In this document: in pieces, positions 1-6,587 of the stretch
How the letters are laid out: every line of letters starts with the position of its first letter
How positions within the stretch are numbered: position 1 is the first letter of the stretch
From: CAZWZG01 sp964638245
Lineage (GTDB): Bacteria > Pseudomonadota > Alphaproteobacteria > Rhodobacterales > Rhodobacteraceae
DNA length: 8,138 nucleotides
NCBI GenBank assembly: GCA_964638245.1
Contig: CAZWZG010000141.1
Location: forward strand, 1-8,138
Direction: 5' to 3'
Position numbers and translations under genes: made by a program
Notes under the pieces: model-generated
Seen by the model: the letters and a program-made list of their open reading frames with translations, nothing else
The model's database searches: none
Told to the model about the DNA's origin: nothing

Positions 1-1528
1 TCGAACTCCGCAAGGTCATCGACGCTCGCCGACGCATTCAACCGCAGCGTGATCCGCGAACGCTCGACCTCCGCGGCAAACCATTCAAGGAGTGGTACGA
101 ATTCCTCCTTGCCCGGCACCCGCGCCGCAAGCTGCATCAACCCGCCGATCTTGTCGCCAGCCTCGAATAGCGTCACGGAATGACCGCGATCGCTTGCCGT
201 CAGTGCGGCTGCCAGCCCTGCTGGCCCGGCCCCCACCACGGCAACGCTCTTCGGGGTTTCGGCCGGTGTGATCACAAGCTCAGTTTCATGCCCAGCGCGC
301 GGATTGACGATACAGCTGGCCGTTTTCAACTCGAACGTGTGGTCAAGGCAGGCCTGATTGCACGCGATACAGGGCGTGATCCGCCCGGCGCGCCCGTCGT
401 GCGCCTTGGCCATGAAGTCCGCATCCGCCAGAAACGGGCGCGCCATGGACACCATCGAAATGCCGGTTCCGTCAAGCGCGGCCTCGGCCACCTCGGGCGT
501 GTTGATCCGGTTCGAGGTGATCAAAGGGACCGACACCTCGCCCACCATCTTTTGCGTCACCCATGTAAACGCCGCGCGCGGCACGCTCGTCGCAATCGTC
601 GGAATGCGCGCCTCGTGCCAGCCGATCCCGGTGTTGATCGCGCTCGCGCCCGCCGCCTCGACATCGCGTGCCATTGCAACGACGTCCTTCCAGGGAGAGC
701 CGCCATCAACAAGGTCCAGCATCGAAAGCCGGTAGATCAGGACCGGATCGTCGCCCATCGCATCACGCACCGCGCGTACAACCTCGACGCCAAAGCGGCG
801 CCGTCGTTCGGCATCCCCGCCCCAGTCATCGTCGCGCTGGTTGGTACGGGCCGCCATGAACTGATTGATGAGGTAGCCCTCGGAGCCCATCACCTCGACC
901 CCGTCATAGCCCGCCGCGATCGCGAGCCGGGCCGCTCGGGCGAAATCGGCAATCTGCGCCTCGATTTCATCCGAGCCCAGCGCGCGCGGTGTGATCGGGG
1001 AAATCGGTGCGCGCACCGCGCTCGGGGCAACCGCATCCTTGCCGAACGCATAACGGCCCGCGTGCAGGATCTGCATAAGGATGCGTCCGCCCTCGGCGTG
1101 CACAGCGTCCGTCACCACCCGATGTTTCGCAGCGTCGTCCTCGGACATCATCGCAGCCGCGCCGGGATAGACCGCGCCTTCGATATTGGGCGCAATGCCC
1201 CCCGTCACGATCAGGCCCACGCCGCCCCGCGCCCGTTCGCCGTAAAACGCCGCCAGCCGCTCCAGCGTCGGNNNNNNNNNNNNNNNNNNNNNNNNNNNNN
1301 NNNNNNNNNNNNNNNNNNNNNNNNNNNNNNNNNNNNNNNNNNNNNNNNNNNNNNNNNNNNNNNNNNNNNNNCCACGCCGCCCCGCGCCCGTTCGCCGTAA
1401 AACGCCGCCAGCCGCTCCAGCGTCGGACGTTCTTCCAGCCCGGTGTGCATCGAGCCCATGAGCGCGCGATTGGGCAGCGTCAGTTTGCCCAGCGTCAATG
1501 GCGCGAACAGGTTCGGATAGGGGGTCAT
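1..1528 (-). CDS. fadH: 2,4-dienoyl-CoA reductase (NADPH), 3'-truncated by window edge and interrupted by an assembly gap
   Basis: FadH reduces 2,4-dienoyl-CoA thioesters with NADPH during beta-oxidation of unsaturated fatty acids; it is a cytosolic FMN/FAD/[4Fe-4S] enzyme. The N-terminus (MTPYPNLFAPLTLG, then LMGSMHTGLEE) is that of the Old-Yellow-Enzyme-type FMN barrel. After the gap come GGIAPN, GYDGVEVMGSEGYLINQF (carrying the family's active-site Tyr) and NTGIGWHEARIPTIAT (carrying its active-site His). A cluster motif C-x2-C-x3-C-x11-C lies at about 312-371, followed by the dinucleotide-binding VAVVGAGPAGLAAA and IGGLMQLAARVPGKEEF. The frame is broken only by 100 Ns plus a duplicated 55 bp; deleting 155 bp restores it. 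After that correction about 457 codons are present. E. coli FadH has about 672 residues, so roughly the last third lies beyond position 1. The start at 1528 was chosen because homologues begin MTxYPxL; an in-frame ATG at 1543 is possible. The Shine-Dalgarno sequence is weak. An operator-like palindrome lies just upstream. Confidence 0.93.
1217..1271. repeat. Left copy of 55-bp direct duplication flanking the N gap
   Basis: This stretch is identical base for base to 1372-1426 and ends exactly where the Ns begin. It encodes the FadH residues around LERLAAFYGERARGGV. It is best explained as the end of one contig that overlaps the start of the next, so it should be read as a single genomic copy. 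Confidence 0.95.
1272..1371. other. Assembly gap of exactly 100 N
   Basis: There are one hundred undetermined bases, the conventional placeholder for a scaffold gap of unknown length. Identical 55-bp ends abut both sides, which implies the true gap is negative (the contigs overlap) and no sequence is missing. Together with one repeat copy the insertion is 155 bp, not a multiple of three, and it artificially frameshifts fadH. Confidence 0.97.
1372..1426. repeat. Right copy of 55-bp direct duplication flanking the N gap
   Basis: This is the exact copy of 1217-1271 and begins at the first base after the Ns. It is continuous with the true 5' part of fadH (minus strand), so this copy is read in the correct frame from the fadH start. 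Confidence 0.95.
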
Positions 1529-1547
1529 AGTTTTCTGCAACATCTCT

Positions 1548-1562
1548 TGAACAGACTGTTCA
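1548..1562. promoter_or_regulatory. Operator-like palindrome upstream of fadH
   Basis: TGAACAGACTGTTCA has 7-bp arms around one central base and lies 20 bp upstream of the chosen fadH start, inside the 89-bp gap after the preceding gene. Size, symmetry and position fit a binding site for a dimeric repressor, for example of the TetR family, several of which control fatty-acid degradation genes. No regulator gene is visible in the window, so the identity of the binder is unknown. Confidence 0.5.
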
Positions 1563-1595
1563 GCAGAGCGCAGCCTGTCACGCAAGACCCGACGT

Positions 1596-1609
1596 CACGC
1601 CAAGGCGTG
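1596..1609 (-). terminator. Short hairpin after the 128-residue gene (weak terminator candidate)
   Basis: A 14-bp palindrome, CACGCC-AA-GGCGTG on the plus strand, lies 8 bp beyond the stop of the upstream gene. On the minus-strand transcript it would fold as a short GC stem with a CUUG-like tetraloop. No U-tract follows, so it is at best a weak or Rho-assisted terminator, or an mRNA 3' stabilising structure. Confidence 0.25.
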
Positions 1610-1617
1610 CCGTGGCG

Positions 1618-2004
1618 TCACGATGTTTCGGCGCAATGGCGTCGAAACGCCTTTTTCAGGAGGTCGATTTCAGCCCTGAGCAGCGCCATCTCGGCGCGCA
1701 TGTCATCGTCGGGCACCTCTCCCGCCGTGATCTGCAACGCATCGAGCACGGTGCAAGAGGTCGGCTCCAGCAGCACAAGCGTCTGGATTCCGTCGCCCAA
1801 AAGCCCGGGCGGCAAGGCAAAGCGGACGCGGATCGTCCCGTCATCCTCGCTCAGGATTTCCGGCGCCAGTTGGTCGCCAAGGTCGGTATGAATTTCAAGC
1901 GCGGGAACGGATGCGGCTGCGATCTCAACCTCCCAAATGCCTGACTTGAAAGAGCGGCGCAGGCGCGTTGGGGGCGCAAGGGGTTCGTTTGCGAGATCCT
2001 TCAC
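1618..2004 (-). CDS. Conserved-looking hypothetical protein, 128 aa, translationally coupled to the DUF6478-like gene
   Basis: I do not recognise this family. The protein begins at a GTG whose last two bases are shared with the TGA stop of the upstream gene (GTGA, 4-bp overlap), a usual arrangement for translational coupling. Residues about 20-95 alternate hydrophobic and polar positions (GIWEVEIAA, TIRVRFALP, IQTLVLLEP), suggesting a beta-rich domain. Residues about 98-122 (DDDMRAEMALLRAEIDLLKKAF) look like an amphipathic, possibly coiled-coil helix. There is no signal peptide or membrane segment, so it is probably cytoplasmic. The tight coupling suggests it works with, or is made in proportion to, the DUF6478-like protein. 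The existence of the gene is well supported by codon structure and overlap; its function is unknown. Confidence 0.75.
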   Translation of the reverse strand: MKDLANEPLAPPTRLRRSFKSGIWEVEIAAASVPALEIHTDLGDQLAPEILSEDDGTIRVRFALPPGLLGDGIQTLVLLEPTSCTVLDALQITAGEVPDDDMRAEMALLRAEIDLLKKAFRRHCAETS

Positions 2005-2774
2005 ATTTCCGCCCTCGGCCAGCGCGCAAGGCTCATCGAATTAAGCCGGATCGCATTCATTTCTGGCCCTTCAAAGATCAGATCGACCCAGGCCCGTTCG
2101 ATACGTTTTTCGTTGATGTCCGAATACGCCAGATCAAACTCGACCGCCGCCTCAGTTGTACCCGCAGGGATTTCACGCACGATCTGTTCGGTGTTCGGCC
2201 CATGCCGGACATTGAGGCGGGCGAAAATCTCGATATCCCGCTCGACCTCCAAATTCGTGGTCAGGCCAAGGATATGGCGCTTGGACAAGCCTGCAATGGC
2301 ACTGTCAGGCAGATTCAGAACAAGGCTCAGGAACGAGCCTTCAAAGCGGAACACATCGATCAACAGACCAAACGGCATCGCCGCGTCCGCGCTCTGGTTG
2401 CGCAACTGACGCACCGTGATCTCGGAGCGGTGACAGTCGTGATAGACCGACGTTTCGGGTCCAAAGTCGTAACGCGTTGGAATTTCCGCTGCACCCGACG
2501 GGAACACGGGACCTGACCAGAGCGGCGGCTGCCACGACCAGTCGGCATGCAATGGCGCGCCCGGAATGTGGGCCGAGGAATGAGGAAGGTTCAGACGACC
2601 GTCCGCCACATGGATCAGTCGATCAACTTCGCGCTTCAAGGCCCGCGCACGGCCCCGCATTGTGCGTAGTTCCCGCGGTTCAGCGTCCGACGCACGGTCG
2701 GCCAAGGCCGCCCATTGCTTTCGGATGCGCCCCGCACTGGCACCGCCCAGTCGTTTGGTGATCTGCAAGTCCAT
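2001..2774 (-). CDS. DUF6478-like protein, 257 aa
   Basis: The sequence resembles, from memory, the DUF6478 family of Rhodobacteraceae, whose function is not known; a profile search would settle it. An N-terminal basic helical stretch (residues 1-60, with RIRKQW and RALKREVDRLI) is followed by WSWQPPLWSGP (80-89), VYHDCHRSEITVRQLRN (110-126), a DVFRFEGSFLSLVLNLP segment (140-156), EIFARLNVRHGPNTEQIVRE (182-201) and EFDLAYSDINEKRIERAWVDLIFEGPEMN (212-240). No signal peptide, membrane helix or catalytic motif is recognised. The repeated beta-like segments with conserved Trp, His and Asp would fit a beta-sandwich binding fold, but that is a guess. It lies 81 bp after the lipoprotein gene and overlaps the next gene by 4 bp. 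Two GTTAACCA repeats precede the start. Confidence 0.8.
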   Translation of the reverse strand: MDLQITKRLGGASAGRIRKQWAALADRASDAEPRELRTMRGRARALKREVDRLIHVADGRLNLPHSSAHIPGAPLHADWSWQPPLWSGPVFPSGAAEIPTRYDFGPETSVYHDCHRSEITVRQLRNQSADAAMPFGLLIDVFRFEGSFLSLVLNLPDSAIAGLSKRHILGLTTNLEVERDIEIFARLNVRHGPNTEQIVREIPAGTTEAAVEFDLAYSDINEKRIERAWVDLIFEGPEMNAIRLNSMSLARWPRAEM

Positions 2775-2800
2775 ATCTGCTCGGTCTCAGCGTCTTTGGC

Positions 2801-2834
2801 TGGTTAACAGGCAGAGTACCCGGAAATGGTTAAC
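2801..2834 (-). promoter_or_regulatory. Two GTTAACCA direct repeats, CtrA half-site-like
   Basis: Read on the minus strand, GTTAACCA occurs at 2834-2827 and again at 2808-2801, 26 bp apart, in the 81-bp gap before the DUF6478-like gene. The distal copy reads GTTAACCAT and so contains TTAACCAT, the described half-site of the alphaproteobacterial cell-cycle regulator CtrA; the proximal copy ends in G. The sites lie about 27 and 53 bp upstream of the start codon. The match is to a short motif, so this is a candidate only. Confidence 0.35.
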
Positions 2835-2855
2835 GGGCCAAGGGCGAAGGCAGCC

Positions 2856-3419
2856 TCAGCCTGTATTTGCCGCGACAAGCGCTTGGGCAAGGGCGTCGAG
2901 CGCTGCGCGCGCCACCTCAGGCGCTGTCGGCTCTTCAGGCGGATAAAGCACGCGCGCCGAAATCAGCGTACCGCTGACGGGCAACAGCGCACGCCATGTT
3001 TCGGCGCGCCCTTCGTTCGTGCGCAGGAACAACGCATCGGGTTCAAGATCGGTTTCAAGCACCGCGCTCGCCTCCGCGCCGGGCACGTGCGCGCCCTCCA
3101 GCGAAAAGAGCAGTGCCAGTTCGTCAAGCGAGACATCCACACCCGAGCGCACAGACACCGCCATGATCGTGGGATCAGACGGCGTGGGTTGAGCCCCATC
3201 GCGCGTGATCGCCGCGCAACTGCCCAACAGCACGAACGCCTCGCCCGCCCCAAGACGCGTTGCGCCTTCGTCGATGCAGTACCCGACGGGCCCGGTCACC
3301 ACGATGTCGCCGGGCACCATGACCGCAGAGGGTGCGGTGCGCGTCACAGGCTCAAAACCGTCGCAGGCCGCAAGCGCCGCAACGGCTGTAAGCGCGAGTT
3401 TAGAGGTCCATGTAGACAT
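2856..3419 (-). CDS. Small predicted lipoprotein of unknown function, 187 aa
   Basis: The N-terminus MSTWTSKLALTAVAALAACD is a type II signal peptide: one Lys, a hydrophobic core and lipobox LAAC with Cys19 as the lipidated residue. The mature protein would therefore be anchored to a membrane facing the periplasm. Asp20 follows the Cys; in E. coli Asp at +2 favours inner-membrane retention, but whether that rule holds here is uncertain. Two further Cys (48 in GYCIDEG and 68 in LLGSCAA) could form a disulfide. The C-terminus (residues 165-185) is an Ala-rich helix. The start at 3419 was chosen because it gives the complete lipoprotein signal and is preceded by the purine-rich AAGAAGAG. The start lies 20 bp inside the 3' end of ilvD in another frame, so the two genes are very probably co-transcribed. 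A link to IlvD function is not evident. Confidence 0.82.
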   Translation of the reverse strand: MSTWTSKLALTAVAALAACDGFEPVTRTAPSAVMVPGDIVVTGPVGYCIDEGATRLGAGEAFVLLGSCAAITRDGAQPTPSDPTIMAVSVRSGVDVSLDELALLFSLEGAHVPGAEASAVLETDLEPDALFLRTNEGRAETWRALLPVSGTLISARVLYPPEEPTAPEVARAALDALAQALVAANTG

Positions 3420-5130
3420 GTTTCTCTTCTTTGGCGCCGGGATGGGTGACCGCGCCAAGGCGGGTCGAGCCGACGAGTTGTGCGTATTTCCAAAGCGCGC
3501 CGGAGGCATAGATCGTTTCGCGCGCGCCGCCCCACTTGGCTTTGCGGGCCTCAAGATCGGCGTCGGAAAGGTCGACCGAAATCTCGCCCTTCAACGCATC
3601 GATCGTGATCATGTCGCCGTCTTCCAACATTCCGATGGGGCCACCATGGGCCGCTTCAGGGCCGACATGGCCGACACAGAAGCCGCGGGTTGCACCCGAG
3701 AAGCGACCGTCGGTGATCAGAGCAACCTTCTTGCCCATGCCCTGGCCTGACAGCGCGGCGGTGGTTGCCAGCATTTCTCGCATTCCGGGGCCGCCTGCGG
3801 GGCCTTCGTTGCGGATGACGAGGACTTCGCCTTCCTTGTAGCCGCGCGCCTTGACCGCCTCGAACGCATCCTCTTCGCATTCGAAAACGCGCGCCGGGCC
3901 GGTGAAGACCTGGTCTTCCTCGGACATGCCCGCGACCTTCACGATCGCGCCTTCGGGGGCAAGGTTACCCTTGAGGCCAACGACACCGCCCGTCTTGGTG
4001 ATGGGCGTATCGATGGGATAGATCACGCGACCATCGGCCTCGCGCGACACGATGTCGATCTCTTCGCCCATGCTGCGGCCCGTGGCGGTGATGCAGTCTT
4101 CGTGGATGAGGCCGGCCTTGCGCAGTTCCTTCATGACAACGGGCACGCCGCCGGCTTCATAGAGGTCCTTGGCGACGTATTGGCCGCCAGGTTTGAGGTC
4201 GACGAAGTAAGGCGTGTCGCGGAAGATTTCGCAGACGTCGTCCAGATCGAAGTCGATCCCGGCTTCGTGGGCGATGGCGGGCAAGTGCAGACCCGCATTG
4301 GTCGACCCGCCTGTACAGGCCACGACCCGCGCCGCGTTCTGGAGCGATTTCAGCGTCACGATGTCCCGCGCGCGGATGTTCTTTTCCAGAAGGTTCATGA
4401 CAGCGCGGCCCGATGCCTCGCCATAGGCATCGCGGCTTTCGTAAGGAGCCGGGGCGCCCGACGAGTTCGGGAGTGCAAGGCCCACAGCCTCGGACACACA
4501 GGCCATGGTGTTGGCCGTGAATTGACCCCCACAGGCCCCGGCGGAGGGACACGCGACGCGTTCGAGAACGGCCAGTTCCTCGTCCGAGTAATTGCCCGCC
4601 TGGTGCTTGCCGACGGCTTCGAACACGTCCTGAACGGTGACATCCTTGCCATCAAGGCGCCCCGGCAGGATCGAACCGCCGTAGATGAAAACGCTGGGCA
4701 CGTTGAGGCGCACCATGGCCATCATCATGCCCGGCAGCGACTTGTCACAGCCCGCAAGCCCGACGATGGCATCATAGCAATGCCCGCGCATGGTGAGTTC
4801 CACCGTGTCGGCAATGGCCTCACGGGAAGCGAGCGATGAGCGCATGCCTTCGTGACCCATGGCGATGCCGTCGGTGACGGTGATGGTGTTGAATTCGCGC
4901 GGGGTGCCAGCGGCGGATTTCACGCCGAGTTTGACCGACTGCGCCTGACGGTTGAGCGCGATGTTGCAAGGGGCCGCTTCGTTCCAGCAGGTGGCCACCC
5001 CGATGAAAGGCTGCGCGATCTCGGCCTCGGTCATGCCCATGGCATAGTAGTAGGACCGATGCGGCGCGCGGGCCGGGCCTTGGGTCACGTGGCGGCTGGG
5101 CAGGTTTGATTTGTCGGTTTTCTTGAGCAT
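3400..5130 (-). CDS. ilvD: Dihydroxy-acid dehydratase
   Basis: IlvD (EC 4.2.1.9) dehydrates 2,3-dihydroxy-isovalerate and 2,3-dihydroxy-3-methylvalerate to 2-oxo acids, the third common step of valine and isoleucine synthesis (and leucine via 2-oxoisovalerate), in the cytosol. The 576-residue length is normal for the IlvD/Edd family. Fe-S ligand candidates are Cys55 (WNEAAPCN), Cys128 (GCDKSLPG) and Cys200 (SAGACGGQFTANTM), the three-Cys pattern of [2Fe-2S] members. Asp87 (TDGIAMGHEGM) fits a Mg2+ ligand, and Ser478 in TDGRFSGATRGF matches the proposed catalytic serine. The N- and C-terminal halves (GPAGGPGM, GPEAAHGGPIG) are complete. The open frame extends in-frame to 5337, but the start at 5130 was chosen because GGAGG lies 8 nt upstream and family homology begins just after it. 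The gene leads a leftward group that includes the overlapping lipoprotein gene. Confidence 0.97.
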   Translation of the reverse strand: MLKKTDKSNLPSRHVTQGPARAPHRSYYYAMGMTEAEIAQPFIGVATCWNEAAPCNIALNRQAQSVKLGVKSAAGTPREFNTITVTDGIAMGHEGMRSSLASREAIADTVELTMRGHCYDAIVGLAGCDKSLPGMMMAMVRLNVPSVFIYGGSILPGRLDGKDVTVQDVFEAVGKHQAGNYSDEELAVLERVACPSAGACGGQFTANTMACVSEAVGLALPNSSGAPAPYESRDAYGEASGRAVMNLLEKNIRARDIVTLKSLQNAARVVACTGGSTNAGLHLPAIAHEAGIDFDLDDVCEIFRDTPYFVDLKPGGQYVAKDLYEAGGVPVVMKELRKAGLIHEDCITATGRSMGEEIDIVSREADGRVIYPIDTPITKTGGVVGLKGNLAPEGAIVKVAGMSEEDQVFTGPARVFECEEDAFEAVKARGYKEGEVLVIRNEGPAGGPGMREMLATTAALSGQGMGKKVALITDGRFSGATRGFCVGHVGPEAAHGGPIGMLEDGDMITIDALKGEISVDLSDADLEARKAKWGGARETIYASGALWKYAQLVGSTRLGAVTHPGAKEEKHVYMDL

Positions 5131-5138
5131 CGCGGCAT

Positions 5139-5143
5139 CCTCC
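5139..5143 (-). promoter_or_regulatory. Ribosome binding site that fixes the ilvD start
   Basis: GGAGG on the minus strand sits 8 nt before the ATG at 5130. It decides between this start and the in-frame upstream ATG at 5337, which would add 69 residues with no resemblance to the family. Confidence 0.8.
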
Positions 5144-5202
5144 GGGCGTTTGCCCAATGGCTTACGGAAGGACGCCAAGACGGGCAAGCCGGTTTCGCAG
5201 AT

Positions 5203-5218
5203 GTTTCGCGCGCGAAAC
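5203..5218. promoter_or_regulatory. Perfect 16-bp palindrome in the ilvD / VPLPA-protein divergent intergenic region
   Basis: GTTTCGCGCGCGAAAC is its own reverse complement. It lies about 73 bp upstream of the ilvD start and 157 bp upstream of the rightward gene. A further GTTTCGC occurs just beside it at about 5192-5198. The form suggests a dimeric regulator site, more likely acting on ilvD from its distance. The 244-bp intergenic region otherwise shows an AT-rich patch (5336-5345) near the rightward gene but no convincing promoter hexamers. Confidence 0.4.
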
Positions 5219-5374
5219 GCGTTCGGTGGGGTAAGGGTTTGGTCAGTTTTGTGGCGCCAGCAAAAGCGAAAAACCCCACGGATTTGGCGATTTTGAGGTC
5301 CCGCGGTATCTTTCGGGCGCCCAAGGGATTCGGGCATATATTATTGAAGCATTGACGGTGGGGGTTTTTCAGTC

Positions 5375-6583
5375 ATGCGAAAGGTACTTTTGGCCGCGGT
5401 CGTAGGCCTTGTTGCGAGCCCGGTTCTGGCCGCGCCGATCACAATCAACGATGCGTATCATTTCGTTGACCGCGTTGGGACGCGATCCTGGGCGCCGGGG
5501 TTCGATCGTCTTGCTCTGACATTCGGAGTTTTCGAGATCAACCTCAACAGCACGGAAGGAACGTCGGGGACATACGAGCAAGGAACAGTGAGCGGTACGC
5601 TTTTCGACGCGTCGACCTCGCTCAACAAACAGTTCGCGGCTCGGGTTGACTATGACACGGAGCTTACCCGTTCGTGGACATTGCGCTTTCAAAATGAGGG
5701 CGACACAGCCGTATTCGTAACGCCGGAAGTCGGCGACGCAGACGCACCGGAGTTCACGACAGAAGTTACTCAATCTGGCTCCGGAACGACGCCCACATTC
5801 AACTTCACGCCTCCGGAAGGAATAGACCGGCTACAGATCCAAATATTGAACCTGAATGAAGTAAGTGTGGGCGGCATTTCCCCAGACATTTTCTTCCAAG
5901 AAAACCTCGACAACGGTGAAACGTCATTCACTGTCCCGGACGGTGTTCTCGAAGACGGCGGGGTCTATTCCATTGCTTTCCAAGCCGACACGTTCCGAAA
6001 TGACGCCACTTCCAGCCTGCTTGGACGCTCTCGCGTCTGGTATGATTTTGTGGCGGGCGATTTGCCTGACACTGGGGGCGAGCCGGTCTTCTTGCCAACA
6101 ACCGACACGACGTCTGGCACTCCGATCTTCAACTTCGACAATCCCGTAGTGAAAGAGGAACTTGCCTTCTATGACCCGCTGGTTGCGATCGGATACGATT
6201 ATGCCATCGGCGAAGGTGATCCGCTGTTCCACAGCGTTGAACTGCCGTTTCTCGGCGACGATCTGTATGAGCTCCTCCTGCCGGACGGGTCGGGCGGGTT
6301 TACGTTCCTGACAAACCTGATGGCAGGCGTCGAATACGTATTTGATACCGGCGTTGAGGCGTTTCGCGTCTTGGGAATCGAGCCGTCGCTGAGCCTTGAT
6401 CCCTTCGACAATACGGCCTTCGTGACCGGGCTTTCGTTCAAGGACGATGGTCGGTTTACGGGCACAATGACCCCGATCACGGTTGATGTCGCGCCGATCC
6501 CGCTGCCGGCAACTGGCCTGTTGCTGATTGGTGGCGTGGGCGTCCTTGCCCTTAGACGTCGAGTGAAGACCACTGCGACCTAG
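5375..6583 (+). CDS. Secreted VPLPA-CTERM sorting-domain protein, 402 aa
   Basis: This is an extracellular or cell-surface protein predicted to be exported by Sec and sorted by an exosortase. Residues 1-19 (MRKVLLAAVVGLVASPVLA) form a signal peptide with cleavage likely after Ala19. The C-terminus has the tripartite sorting signal: PLPA at 376-379, a hydrophobic helix at 380-393 and RRR at 394-396, as in VPLPA-CTERM variants of PEP-CTERM. The mature part is acidic, lacks cysteine and is rich in Gly, Thr and Asp. Residues about 125-228 (PTFNFTPPEGIDRLQIQI ... TSFTVPDGVLEDGGVYSIAFQ) resemble a fibronectin-like beta domain. Residues about 265-368 (DPLVAIGYDYAIGEGDPLF ... FVTGLSFKDDGRFTGTM) look like a second beta domain of the kind seen in PEP-CTERM proteins. 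GGTGGGGG lies 10 nt before the ATG. No exosortase is in the window. GC content appears lower than in the neighbours. The ligand or role is unknown. Confidence 0.85.
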   Translation: MRKVLLAAVVGLVASPVLAAPITINDAYHFVDRVGTRSWAPGFDRLALTFGVFEINLNSTEGTSGTYEQGTVSGTLFDASTSLNKQFAARVDYDTELTRSWTLRFQNEGDTAVFVTPEVGDADAPEFTTEVTQSGSGTTPTFNFTPPEGIDRLQIQILNLNEVSVGGISPDIFFQENLDNGETSFTVPDGVLEDGGVYSIAFQADTFRNDATSSLLGRSRVWYDFVAGDLPDTGGEPVFLPTTDTTSGTPIFNFDNPVVKEELAFYDPLVAIGYDYAIGEGDPLFHSVELPFLGDDLYELLLPDGSGGFTFLTNLMAGVEYVFDTGVEAFRVLGIEPSLSLDPFDNTAFVTGLSFKDDGRFTGTMTPITVDVAPIPLPATGLLLIGGVGVLALRRRVKTTAT

Positions 6584-6587
6584 ACGC

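Noticed and set aside
180..1400. Long plus-strand open frame across the N gap
   Set aside because: It is antisense to fadH, is Arg/His-rich with no domain sense, and is held open by Ns; the minus-strand FadH motifs are unambiguous.
1217..1426. Biological tandem repeat or fadH pseudogene
   Set aside because: The repeat copies abut a 100-N placeholder exactly, and collapsing them restores the conserved FadH frame, so this is an assembly artefact.
3420..3554. N-terminal extension of the lipoprotein to an upstream ATG
   Set aside because: The extension would bury the signal peptide behind 45 Arg/Pro-rich residues encoded on the other frame of ilvD; the ATG at 3419 gives a proper lipoprotein signal.
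4102..4839. 245-residue plus-strand open frame
   Set aside because: It is a shadow of ilvD on the opposite strand with no domain or initiation signal.
5131..5337. N-terminal extension of IlvD to the upstream ATG
   Set aside because: The extra 69 residues lack IlvD similarity, whereas a GGAGG 8 nt before the ATG at 5130 and normal family length support the shorter start.
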